Part shown: in pieces, positions 50,958 to 58,872 of the stretch
Layout of the letters: the number at the start of each line of letters is the position of its first letter
How positions within the stretch are numbered: the first letter of the stretch is position 1
Source: an uncultured Clostridia bacterium
Lineage (GTDB): Bacteria > Bacillota > Clostridia > Christensenellales > Aristaeellaceae
Reading direction: 5' to 3'
Length of the DNA stretch: 64,000 nt
NCBI GenBank assembly: GCA_947565865.1
Contig: CANOHT010000004.1
Coordinates: 1 to 64,000, forward strand
The notes under the pieces: generated by a model
Seen by the model: the letters and a program-made list of their open reading frames with translations, nothing else
What the model was told of the DNA's origin: nothing
Database searches by the model: none
Position numbers and translations under genes: made by a program

Positions 50958-51024
50958 AAAGACAGTAAAGCGGCGGCGGAAGGCCTCGTTCATACCTTCC
51001 GCGCCATGAAAGAGAGGGATTGGA

Positions 51025-51660
51025 ATGGCTACAAACTCCGTCATCACCATCGGCAGACAGTTCGGCTCCGGCGGGCGCAAGGTCGGTGAAATGCTGTCCC
51101 AGCGCCTGGGCATTCCCTACTACGACAAGCAGCTGCTGGCCGAGGCCTCCAAGGACAGCGGCATCGCGGAGGCGCTCTTTGAGGATCATGATGAAAAGCC
51201 CACCCGTTCCCTGCTTTTCTCCCTGGTGACAGGGATGCAGCTGCGCGGCGACAGCAGCGCCATGTACATGGATATGCCCCTGAACCACAAGATTTTTCTG
51301 GCCCAATTTGACGCCATCCGCCGCATCGCCAGCGAGGGGCCCTGCGTCATTGTGGGGCGGTGCGCCGACTATGTGCTGCGGGACAAGGCCAACGCCGTGT
51401 CCGTCTTTGTCAAGGCCGACCTGCCCAGCCGGGTCAGGCGCGCGGTGGAGCAGTACGGCTTGTCCCCGGACAAGGCCGAGGACGCCGTGCGCCGGGCCGA
51501 CAAGCAGCGCGCCAGCTACTACAACTACTACGCCACCGCCACCTGGGGCGACGTCAACAACTATGACCTGTGCCTGGATACCGGCAAGCTGGGACTGGAG
51601 GGCGCGGTGGAGCTGCTGGCCCACTGTGTGGAATTGCGGGAGAAGCGGCGCAAGACCTGA
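51025..51660 (+). CDS. Cytidylate-kinase-like family protein
   Basis: P-loop kinase-like protein of 211 residues. It has the N-terminal nucleotide loop VITIGRQFGSGGRKVGEMLS followed by RLGIPYYDKQLLAEASKDSG, then GPCVIVGRCADYVLRDK and VFVKADLPSRVRRAVEQYGL. The tail YYNYYATATWGDVNNYDLCL is typical of this clostridial group (Cytidylate_kin2), distinct from the housekeeping Cmk. The substrate is unproven. AGAGAGGGA precedes the ATG. Confidence 0.88.
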   Translation: MATNSVITIGRQFGSGGRKVGEMLSQRLGIPYYDKQLLAEASKDSGIAEALFEDHDEKPTRSLLFSLVTGMQLRGDSSAMYMDMPLNHKIFLAQFDAIRRIASEGPCVIVGRCADYVLRDKANAVSVFVKADLPSRVRRAVEQYGLSPDKAEDAVRRADKQRASYYNYYATATWGDVNNYDLCLDTGKLGLEGAVELLAHCVELREKRRKT

Positions 51661-51695
51661 CGCCTTTCCCCCATCAACATTGCGAGGTGAATACC

Positions 51696-52412
51696 ATGCT
51701 CAAACGCCTGACGGCCCTGGCCCTTGCCCTGCTGTTTCTGCCGCTGACGGCCCTGGCGGACATCGCCTGGCCGGATCAGACGCCCGGGCAGCGTCTGCTC
51801 AAGGAATACGTCCAGCGGGTCAATGACAACCTGGTATCCGCGGGGCAAAGCCCTGTCAACGCGCTGTTCGAGTGCTACGCCTCCTTCGCCACCATGGGCA
51901 TCGCTTCCTCTGAGGGAGCCGTCATCCCCGAGGGCGTGGAGATGACCTTCGCCCTATCGGCAGACAGCATCGGCGCGCTGGAGCTTCGGGTCAGCGATCC
52001 CTCGCGGTTCGCAGCCATTGCGGGCAGCTGCATCCAGGCCGTCAGCCCTGAGGCCATCAGCCTCCAGGACGCCATGGCCGAGCCCGCCGCCTATGCCCAG
52101 AAGGCCGCCGACGCGCCCACCGACTCCTTTGAGGATACCGTGAACGAGCTTCAGGGCGAATCGGCCCGCACCTATTATGCCTATTACCCCGATCAGTACC
52201 ACGACGGCGTCAACTGGCTGCAGCTGACCCTGATCTTCCCCCTGGCCGGTATGCAGGGCGTGGGCGTCGCCGTCACCCCCCAGCCTCCTGAAGACCCCAA
52301 GCACACCTACTATGAAAACGACGAGTACGGCGGCTATGAATACGACGGCGGAACCCACCTGGAAATCTTCACCACCCCGACCCCTGAGCCGGATTCGGCG
52401 GCGATGGAATAA
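51696..52412 (+). CDS. Secreted protein of unknown function
   Basis: The start at 51696 follows GAGGTGA and begins with a clear signal peptide (MLKRLTALALALLFLPLTAL then ADIAW), giving 238 residues. The mature part is alpha/beta and rich in Ala, Tyr and acidic residues, with an acidic Tyr/Gly-rich stretch near the end (YYENDEYGGYEYDGGTHLEI) and a Thr/Pro tail. No cysteine lipobox. No family recognised. It is 35 bases after the kinase-like gene and probably on the same transcript. Confidence 0.75.
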   Translation: MLKRLTALALALLFLPLTALADIAWPDQTPGQRLLKEYVQRVNDNLVSAGQSPVNALFECYASFATMGIASSEGAVIPEGVEMTFALSADSIGALELRVSDPSRFAAIAGSCIQAVSPEAISLQDAMAEPAAYAQKAADAPTDSFEDTVNELQGESARTYYAYYPDQYHDGVNWLQLTLIFPLAGMQGVGVAVTPQPPEDPKHTYYENDEYGGYEYDGGTHLEIFTTPTPEPDSAAME

Positions 52413-52654
52413 GAGCGCTATGCACATAAGCCGATGCGCGTGCCGTCGGTTTGGCTTCAAGGCGGAGGGGCCGGCCTGTCCGTCACGCAAGAAGCAGCAG
52501 GCTCCTTCGGGGGACAAGCGGGACAAAGCTCCCGGACGGCAATTTCGCCTGATTTCGTTTGAACCCGCTTCCTTGCACGGCTGAACAGCTTTGCCGTTGA
52601 GCCAGCAGGGAAGCGCGGTGCGGCCGAACAGGGATGCCGCTCTGTTGATAAAAG
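52413..52654. other. Intergenic region with degenerate family 2 fragment
   Basis: No gene supported. About 52540-52615 retains pieces of the family 2 chain (GCTTCCTTGCACGG, AACAGCTTTGCCGTTGAGCCAG), suggesting an old decayed copy. Confidence 0.45.
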
Positions 52655-52698
52655 AAGGCGATGCACAGCTCTTTTCAGAGATACGCATCGCCTTTTTA
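52655..52698. terminator. Bidirectional terminator between the secreted-protein gene and hflX
   Basis: AAGGCGATGC/GCATCGCCTT arms (52655-52664, 52685-52694) with T runs on both strands, between two converging transcripts. Confidence 0.75.
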
Positions 52699-52721
52699 TC
52701 TGCGCTGAACTCAGCGCATCT

Positions 52722-54485
52722 TTATCCCTTGATGATTCCCTGACCGTATTTGCTGACCAGGCGCTCCCGATCCGCCTGGGACAGCACAATGGTCAGCTCC
52801 GTGCCTGTGTCGGTGTGCCGCTCCTGAACCACCCGGCCCAGCGGACGAATCTGCGCCAGCGCGCCGTATTGGCTGAAGGGCAGGAAGAACGTCACCGGCG
52901 AGTAGGTCTTCTGCAGCTGCGCCGCGATGGCATGACGCAGGGCTTCCAGCCCCTCCCCCGTTTGGGCCGATACCATGACCGCGCCGGGAATGGCCGGAGC
53001 CACCGTTCCCAGGTCAACCTTGTTGATGACCTCAATACGCGGCTGCTCGGTGGCGCCCAGATCCCGCAGCACATCTTCCACGGTTTTATGCTGCTGAAGC
53101 ATTTCACCGCTGGCGCCGTCCGAGACGATCACCAGCACGTCCGCCAGCACTGCCTCCTCCAGGGTTGAGCGGAAGGCGCTGACCAGGGCATGAGGCAGCT
53201 TGCGGATGAAGCCCACGGTGTCCGTGAGCAGATAGGCCGTGTGCTCGGCAGTCTCCACACGGCGGCTGACGGCGTCCAGGGTTGCGAACAGCTGATCCTG
53301 GGCATAGACCTCCGCGCCCGTCATGGCGTTGAGCAGCGTTGATTTGCCCGCGTTGGTATACCCCACCAGGGCCACCACCGGCACCTCGTTTTTCTCCCGG
53401 CTCTTCCGGCGCAGTTCACGCTGCTTTTCCACCGCGTCCAGGCGGCGGCGCAGCTCCGTCATTCGCTCCCGAATCCGGCGGCGGTTCATCTCCAGCTTGG
53501 ATTCGCCAGGGCCGCGGGTACCAATGCCGCCCGCCAGCCTGGACAGCACCAGGCCCTGACCGATCAGTCTGGTGGACTGGTATTGCAGCTGAGCCAGCTC
53601 CACCTGCAGCTTGCCCTCGGCGCTGGTGGCCCGCTGGGCGAAAATATCCAGGATCAGCGTCGTGCGGTCGATGACCTTTACCCGCAGCATGTCCTCCAGG
53701 TTGCGTACCTGGATTCCGGTCAGTTCCTCATCCAGGATGCACACGTCGGCTTCCAGCGCCTGGCATTGGCGGCACAGCTCCTCTGCCCTGCCCCGACCGA
53801 TGAACAGCGCGTTGTCCGGCTTATCCCGCTTTTGCAGATAGGCCGCCACGACCTCCGCTCCGGCGGTATCCGCCAGGCGCGCCAGCTCCCGCAGGGATTC
53901 CTCGCTTTCAATGCCCATCAGCACCGCCCGCTCCCGTTCATGGGGCTTTGACGCTTCCTCATCCCAGCCCACCACGCGGTCGCTTTCCTCCACCTGCGTC
54001 AGCCAGTCCCTTTCGGGCAGGCGATACCAGCGGCAGGGCTCATCCATGAGAATGCTTTGCTTTTCACCCAGGAAGGCCGCCTGCACAAAGGTTGGCTCCC
54101 CGCCCTGGCAGCCAATGGCCACCATAGCGTCGTAGCGGAAGGCGCGCAGGGCGGATAGATCCACGTCGCTGAGCCGACCGTCTCCGTTGGGATGGGTGTG
54201 AACGCAGCGAACGCAGCTCAGTCGCTGGGCATTGCGGCGCAGGCGGTAGTCCCGCAGCTCCACGTCCCGATCCGTTCCCACACATACCTCCACCACCTCG
54301 CCGTCCCGCGTGATGTAAACGGCGATTTCCCGGTTCATCTGGGCGCTGAATTTCGCCAGGGTCTGCATCAGTTCCCGGGGCAGAAAGGCGCCTTCCTCCA
54401 CCTCGTAGGCGTACAATTCGCCCAGGGCGGCAATCACGGCGTCTCTTAAGCCCGTCAGATTGCCATGCACTTCTTGCTTTATCAT
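52722..54485 (-). CDS. hflX: Ribosome-associated GTPase HflX with N-terminal JAB-like domain
   Basis: GTPase that splits or rescues stalled ribosomes, 587 residues. N-terminal ~175 residues contain a JAB/MPN-like metal motif (CVRCVHTHPNGDGRLSDVDL); long clostridial HflX proteins also have it. The HflX domain follows with FIGRGRAEEL, LDEELTGIQVRNLED, and GGIGTRGPGESKLEMNRRRI. The G domain has GYTNAGKST (~374-382), DTVGFIRKLP and NKVDLG. The start ATG 54485 is behind AGGTG. A ~290-nt leader with a terminator precedes it. Confidence 0.95.
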   Translation of the reverse strand: MIKQEVHGNLTGLRDAVIAALGELYAYEVEEGAFLPRELMQTLAKFSAQMNREIAVYITRDGEVVEVCVGTDRDVELRDYRLRRNAQRLSCVRCVHTHPNGDGRLSDVDLSALRAFRYDAMVAIGCQGGEPTFVQAAFLGEKQSILMDEPCRWYRLPERDWLTQVEESDRVVGWDEEASKPHERERAVLMGIESEESLRELARLADTAGAEVVAAYLQKRDKPDNALFIGRGRAEELCRQCQALEADVCILDEELTGIQVRNLEDMLRVKVIDRTTLILDIFAQRATSAEGKLQVELAQLQYQSTRLIGQGLVLSRLAGGIGTRGPGESKLEMNRRRIRERMTELRRRLDAVEKQRELRRKSREKNEVPVVALVGYTNAGKSTLLNAMTGAEVYAQDQLFATLDAVSRRVETAEHTAYLLTDTVGFIRKLPHALVSAFRSTLEEAVLADVLVIVSDGASGEMLQQHKTVEDVLRDLGATEQPRIEVINKVDLGTVAPAIPGAVMVSAQTGEGLEALRHAIAAQLQKTYSPVTFFLPFSQYGALAQIRPLGRVVQERHTDTGTELTIVLSQADRERLVSKYGQGIIKG

Positions 54486-54567
54486 CAATCATTCACCTCT
54501 CGCTTTTCGTCATCGGCCATACGGCCCGCACCTGCTCCGTCATCGCGTCTTCATCGGCAGCATCAGC

Positions 54568-54600
54568 AAAAACCTCCTTGCCATCGGTCGCAGGGAGGCG
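54568..54600 (-). terminator. Terminator in the hflX leader (possible attenuator)
   Basis: Minus strand: CCTCCCTGC ... GCAAGGAGG stem followed by TTTTT, about 85 bases before the hflX start and ~155 after the promoter. Confidence 0.6.
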
Positions 54601-54707
54601 AAAAGACGTGCACAAAAACAAACTGATCCTGCTCACGCGCCATTCCGCCATAGCAAAGCTCGCCGCGCCGCGGCAGCCTGCCTCCCCGCCGGGGAACATG
54701 GACGGAA

Positions 54708-54719
54708 TCAATTGCGCAT
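54708..54719 (-). other. Four-codon leader frame (Met-Arg-Asn-stop) before hflX
   Basis: The first ATG after the hflX promoter, 11 bases downstream of a strong AAGGAGG (54731-54737), opens a frame that stops after three codons. A strong ribosome site with a tiny frame ahead of a terminator resembles ribosome-sensing attenuators of antibiotic-response genes. Confidence 0.45.
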
Positions 54720-54755
54720 GGCCGGACCAGCCTCCTTCAAATTCACAGTGACGTG

Positions 54756-54784
54756 ATTGTATCACGAAGCCCGGCGGTTGTCAA
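54756..54784 (-). promoter_or_regulatory. Promoter of the hflX leader
   Basis: Minus strand: TTGACA (54779-54784), 17-base spacer, TACAAT (54756-54761). Confidence 0.85.
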
Positions 54785-54810
54785 GCCTGCGGATTGTTTT
54801 CGGCCTGCGC

Positions 54811-54838
54811 TTGCATGTTCCCGGAATCATGCTATAAT
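54811..54838 (+). promoter_or_regulatory. Promoter of the DUF5711-like gene
   Basis: TTGCAT (54811-54816), 16-base spacer, TGC-TATAAT (54833-54838). Confidence 0.8.
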
Positions 54839-54872
54839 AGTAGACGTATCATTGGAAAATAAGGAGTGCGCT

Positions 54873-56033
54873 ATGCAAGGCAAAGGCAAATCCTCCATGT
54901 ATGTGGATCGGCAGCCCGGCAACCGCAATCGCAGCCGCAGCCGACAGATCCGCAACTGGATCATCCTGATCGTCATCGTTATCGCCGTGCTGCTGGGGCT
55001 TCGGCTGCTGCGGAACGTCGGTCATACCACGGAGATCAACGTGGCCATGCTCCCCTGCTACGCCAGCCAGAGCGTTACGCCCTTTGGCGACAACGTACTG
55101 TATTACGACGGCGCGTCCATCCACTGCCTCACCGGCGCCGGCGCCATCCGCTGGAGCTTTCCCGTGGGCAGCGGCGCGTTCTTCTCCGTTTCGGATACCC
55201 ATTTGGTGGCCTGGGCGGGAAGCCAGCTGTTTATTGTGGATCAGAGCGGCCGCCCCTCGTATAACGAAAGCATGGGCGGGCCCATACAGTTTGCCCGCAT
55301 CGGGCATGGCTATGCTGCCGCCGTGGTGGGCGATGACACCGCCGCCTCTCTGGTTGTGAAGGATTTGAACGGCAATCAGGTGGATGAGGAAACCGAGGCC
55401 TTCAAAAACAAGCTGCTGCTGGACGTGGGCTTCTATGGCGACGGCGGGCAGTACATGTGGACACTGGCTATCGACGTTTTCGGCACGGCGGCCAATACCG
55501 TCATGAATACCTTTCAGGTGGGCAAGATGAACACCGGCGTGGTCTCCCTGGGCGACGCCCTGACCTACAAGGTGCTCTTTGAGGACAGCAAGCTGCGGGT
55601 CTTCACCACCCAGCAGATGTACACCTACGATTACAAGGCCGTCCAGGACGCCAGCGGCACCATGCTGGTCTACGGCTGGAAGGTAATCGACGCCTTCATC
55701 CCGGAGCGCGGCTCCGCCAGCATCCTGCTGGCCCCTACCTCCCAGACGGGAACGGGCCAGTCCATTTCGGAGCTGCGTGTGCTCTCCGGCAATGTGGACC
55801 GCCGCTATACCCTCCCCAGCGCCTGCGTCGGCGCAGCGGTGGAAGGCAAGAACATTTACGCCTTCTCCGGCAACTACCTATACAGGGCGGATGTGGATTC
55901 CCAGCGGTTCTATGGCTATGCCCTGCCCCTGCCCAACGGCGCTCAGGCCACGGGCTTCCTGGGCATCACCAAAGGCGGACGGGCACTGCTTTCCAGCGGA
56001 GAAACAGTATATTCCGTATCGCTACCTCAGTAA
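54873..56033 (+). CDS. DUF5711-like membrane-anchored beta-propeller protein
   Basis: The start at 54873 follows AAGGAG; 386 residues. A basic cytosolic N-terminus (YVDRQPGNRNRSRSRQIRNW) precedes a single membrane helix (~30-47, IILIVIVIAVLLGLRLL). The rest is extracytoplasmic, with repeated blades such as VTPFGDNVLYYDGASIHCLT, AIRWSFPVGSGAFFSVSDTH and GKNIYAFSGNYLYRADVDSQ, which suggest a PQQ/WD-like propeller. The layout matches DUF5711 proteins of clostridia, whose role is unknown. Monocistronic, with its own promoter and terminator. Confidence 0.75.
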   Translation: MQGKGKSSMYVDRQPGNRNRSRSRQIRNWIILIVIVIAVLLGLRLLRNVGHTTEINVAMLPCYASQSVTPFGDNVLYYDGASIHCLTGAGAIRWSFPVGSGAFFSVSDTHLVAWAGSQLFIVDQSGRPSYNESMGGPIQFARIGHGYAAAVVGDDTAASLVVKDLNGNQVDEETEAFKNKLLLDVGFYGDGGQYMWTLAIDVFGTAANTVMNTFQVGKMNTGVVSLGDALTYKVLFEDSKLRVFTTQQMYTYDYKAVQDASGTMLVYGWKVIDAFIPERGSASILLAPTSQTGTGQSISELRVLSGNVDRRYTLPSACVGAAVEGKNIYAFSGNYLYRADVDSQRFYGYALPLPNGAQATGFLGITKGGRALLSSGETVYSVSLPQ

Positions 56034-56044
56034 GACTTCACAAA

Positions 56045-56083
56045 GCAAAGGGCGCTGCCAGGATTGGCAGCGCCCTTTGCCTA
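56045..56083 (+). terminator. Terminator after the DUF5711-like gene
   Basis: Perfect 16-bp stem GCAAAGGGCGCTGCCA/TGGCAGCGCCCTTTGC with a GGAT loop; its 3' arm carries the only T run. Confidence 0.75.
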
Positions 56084-56243
56084 TCGAAAAATCTACGCGA
56101 AGCAGCCTTGATGTGGGCAGATTGAAATTCAGCCCTCAGCAAGCGCCTTCCAGGCGGTAAACCGAGACGGTTTTCTTTGAAAAAGCCCCCTGGGAGCCGC
56201 GCAAAGCTTTGAACGAGTGACACCGCCATTCTTTCAGCCGCCG

Positions 56244-56990
56244 CTACCGCATCAATTCATACATCATGATACCCGCCGCTACCGCCGCGTTCAGGCTTTC
56301 CGCCCCGCCGCGCATGGGCAGACGTACACGATGGGTCGCCAGCGCCTTCACCGCCTCCGTAACGCCGTTGCCCTCGCTGCCGATGACCAGGCAGAACCGC
56401 TCACCTACCGGCTCCCTTTCATAGAAAGGCTCGCCGTCCAGCTGGGAGGAAATCACCGCGAAGCCCTGGGTCTTCAACGCCGTCAGCGCACCGGGCAAAT
56501 CATCCGTTACCCTCAAAGGCATACGGAACAGGCTGCCCATGGTGGAACGGATGACCTTGGGGCTGAACACATCGGCGCATTGAGCCGACAGCAGTACGCC
56601 CTCGAAGCCCGCGGCGTCCGCCGTGCGCAGGATGGCGCCCACGTTCCCCGGGTCCTGTACGCCGTCCAGCGCCACCAGCCGCTGCCCCAGGCGCTGATTC
56701 TCCACCATACGCACCACCGCCGCGATGCCTTGGGGAGTTTTCGTATCGCACACCGCCGCCAGCACATGCTCCGGCAGGGCGTAGCAGGGCATACCCTCCG
56801 GCAGGGGGAATCCAACGGCGCTGCCCTCCGTCATCAGCACGGCCTCCACCGGGAAGGCGGATCGCAGCGCCTCCTCCACCAGCTTGCGGCCCTCCACCAG
56901 GAAGCATCCCGTTTCCCGGCGTCCCTTGCGCTCCTTGAGGGATCGCCAGGTCATCACCCGAGGATTTTTCAGGCTGGACAAAACCTCCAT
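56244..56990 (-). CDS. SpoU-family RNA 2'-O-methyltransferase (TrmH-like)
   Basis: SAM-dependent methyltransferase with a knotted fold, 248 residues. The N-terminal substrate-binding part starts SSLKNPRVMTWRSLKERKGR and GCFLVEGRKLVEEAL. The SPOUT motifs are in order: VALDGVQDPGNVGAILRTAD (motif 1), FCLVIGSEGNGVT (motif 2) and LPMRGGAESLNAAVAAGIMM (motif 3). Target is rRNA or tRNA; not determinable. AGGAGG precedes the ATG. Confidence 0.95.
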   Translation of the reverse strand: MEVLSSLKNPRVMTWRSLKERKGRRETGCFLVEGRKLVEEALRSAFPVEAVLMTEGSAVGFPLPEGMPCYALPEHVLAAVCDTKTPQGIAAVVRMVENQRLGQRLVALDGVQDPGNVGAILRTADAAGFEGVLLSAQCADVFSPKVIRSTMGSLFRMPLRVTDDLPGALTALKTQGFAVISSQLDGEPFYEREPVGERFCLVIGSEGNGVTEAVKALATHRVRLPMRGGAESLNAAVAAGIMMYELMR

Positions 56991-57003
56991 ACCGCGCCTC
57001 CTG

Positions 57004-57891
57004 TCAATCGGCCCGGGAGCCTCGCGCTCCCCGGCCTGCTCCGATATTCACCAGCATCCCCGCCGCCGCGACGGCGCTTCCCGCCAGAAGCCCCAGGGAA
57101 AAGCGTCCCGTCAGACTGTCGAGCAGCAGCCCGGTGAACAGCTGCCCCACGAATACCACCAGGGACATCCGCAGCGCCGGAAGACGAGGGGTGACCACAT
57201 TGCACAAATAGATGCCTACCGCCCCCAGCGCGCCGCCCAGATAAATCCAGATCGGCTGATGCGCGGCAGGAAACGCGGCGTCCATGGGGAAGCCCAGGCA
57301 AGCCAGCACCAGCAGGCTGCCGCCAAGGCCCGTTACATAATTCATCACCGTGGAAAAGCCCACCCCGGCGCGCAGGGAAAGCGCGGCGTTGGCCATGCGG
57401 GCAAAGATCATCGTACAGCCGCTGAGGAAGGACAGCGCGGCGGCCAGCGCGGACGCGCCCCCCAGCTTATCGCCGGAGAGCAGGAGCATCGCGCCGCAGC
57501 CCGCCGCCATCAGCGCCATTGAAAGCAGCTTGCGGCCCGTCATGGGCGACCGCTTTGCCCCCAGGAGGCCGAAATGATCCACCGCCGCCGAGCACGCAAC
57601 CTGTCCCAGGAGCATCAGCACCAGATTGCCCGTGACGCCCACGCCCGCTACCCCGACGTTTACAAACACCACCGACAAAATGCCGATCAGCCCGCCGGCG
57701 TACTGATACCAGGGCGCCTGTCCCCTGGGTCTGCCCCAGCCAAAGGCGAAGGGCAAAAGCACCAAGAGGCCCACGGCATGAATCATCACCGTGGCGCCCC
57801 AGTTGCCATAGACGCCGGACAATCGCGCGTTGCACTGGTTCATCAGCGACAGCAGCGCGCCATAGGCCGCCGTGAGCGTCAGGTCAAGCAT
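57004..57891 (-). CDS. DMT-superfamily transporter, YdcZ (DUF606) type
   Basis: Ten-helix membrane protein of 295 residues formed by two DUF606 halves. Half one includes QCNARLSGVYGNWGATVMIH and GGLIGILSVVFVNVGVAGVG with LVLMLLGQVACSAAVDHFGL. Half two repeats the pattern (IFARMANAALSLRAGVGFST, YLGGALGAVGIYLCNVVTPR, LRMSLVVFVGQLFTGLLLDS). Most DUF606 proteins are single five-helix units, so this is a fused, internally duplicated form. Substrate unknown. It sits 13 bases upstream of the SpoU methyltransferase gene, so they may form an operon. Confidence 0.9.
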   Translation of the reverse strand: MLDLTLTAAYGALLSLMNQCNARLSGVYGNWGATVMIHAVGLLVLLPFAFGWGRPRGQAPWYQYAGGLIGILSVVFVNVGVAGVGVTGNLVLMLLGQVACSAAVDHFGLLGAKRSPMTGRKLLSMALMAAGCGAMLLLSGDKLGGASALAAALSFLSGCTMIFARMANAALSLRAGVGFSTVMNYVTGLGGSLLVLACLGFPMDAAFPAAHQPIWIYLGGALGAVGIYLCNVVTPRLPALRMSLVVFVGQLFTGLLLDSLTGRFSLGLLAGSAVAAAGMLVNIGAGRGARGSRAD

Positions 57892-57909
57892 TCGGATTGG
57901 CTCCTTCCG

Positions 57910-58776
57910 TTAGTTTAGCCCGCGAAAGCCCTTGCCGATAATGTCGCCGGTATTCATAATCAGCACAAAGGCAGAGGGGTCCGTCTGACGGACAAATTTG
58001 CGCAGCACCACGGCCTGGCGGCGATTCACCACCGTCAGCAGCACCTTGCGGTTTTCATGGGTGTAGGCACCCTGGGCGTCCATTTCCGTGGCGCTGCGGC
58101 CAAGGACGTCGGTGATAAAGCTTTCGATTTCCTGCGGCTTGGTGGTAATGATGTGAAAATATTTATGGATGTTGATGTTCTCCAGCACCAGATCCACCAT
58201 CAGGGACTTCATCAGCAGGCCCAGGATGGAGAACAGGCCGGTCTCCATCCCGAAGGCAAAGCAGGCGGAAACCGTAATGACGCAGTCGGACAGCATCAGC
58301 GCGTTGCCGATGTTCAGGCTGGTATACTTGCGCAGAATCATGGCCACAATGTCCGTCCCGCCGCCGGAAGCGTCCAGATTGAACAGGATGGCCGAGCCCA
58401 CCGCCGGCAGGGCAACGCCGAAAATCAACTCCAGCAGGGGCTGGCTGGTCATCGGCGCAGCCATAGGTGACAGCCGCTCCAGGCCCCAGATGACCACGCT
58501 GCTCAATACGCTGACATAGGCCGTCTTCAGGCCAAAATCCCGGCCCAGCACCAGAAAGCCGATGACCAGCAGCGCCATGTTGATGACCATCATAAAATCG
58601 CCGGGGGTCGCGCCGGGGAACCAGTGGCCCAGTACCACTGCCAGGCCGCTGACGCCGCCAAAGGAGAAATGGTTGGGAAACTTGAAGTAGTAGATGCCCA
58701 GGGACATAACGACCGTGCCCAGAGTTATCATCAGCCACTCGTTCACCGTTTTTTCCGTGATCTGAATGTGCTTCAA
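57910..58776 (-). CDS. YitT family membrane protein (second copy)
   Basis: Member of the YitT family, 288 residues: DUF161 membrane domain (FPNHFSFGGVSGLAVVLGHW, LGRDFGLKTAYVSVLSSVVI, NLDASGGGTDIVAMILRKYT) and C-terminal DUF2179 domain (IITTKPQEIESFITDVLGRS, THENRKVLLTVVNRRQ). The start is taken as TTG at 58776, ten bases after GAGG. An upstream in-frame ATG at 58857 would precede the transcription start set by the promoter at 58813-58841. Only distantly similar to the YitT at 302-1177. Confidence 0.85.
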   Translation of the reverse strand: MKHIQITEKTVNEWLMITLGTVVMSLGIYYFKFPNHFSFGGVSGLAVVLGHWFPGATPGDFMMVINMALLVIGFLVLGRDFGLKTAYVSVLSSVVIWGLERLSPMAAPMTSQPLLELIFGVALPAVGSAILFNLDASGGGTDIVAMILRKYTSLNIGNALMLSDCVITVSACFAFGMETGLFSILGLLMKSLMVDLVLENINIHKYFHIITTKPQEIESFITDVLGRSATEMDAQGAYTHENRKVLLTVVNRRQAVVLRKFVRQTDPSAFVLIMNTGDIIGKGFRGLN

Positions 58777-58812
58777 AGTCCATTCGCCTCGCTTTTGAGG
58801 AGGATTCGCCCC

Positions 58813-58841
58813 ATTATAGCACCAGTCAGGCAGGGACGCAA
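58813..58841 (-). promoter_or_regulatory. Promoter of the second yitT gene
   Basis: Minus strand: TTGCGT (58836-58841), 17-base spacer, TGC-TATAAT (58813-58818). Confidence 0.75.
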
Positions 58842-58872
58842 GGCAGATTCCGACCAAATTGAAGGAATTCCG

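Noticed and set aside
54493..54765. 90-codon frame in the hflX leader
   Set aside because: Its first codon lies before the predicted transcription start, internal starts lack ribosome sites, and it crosses the leader terminator.
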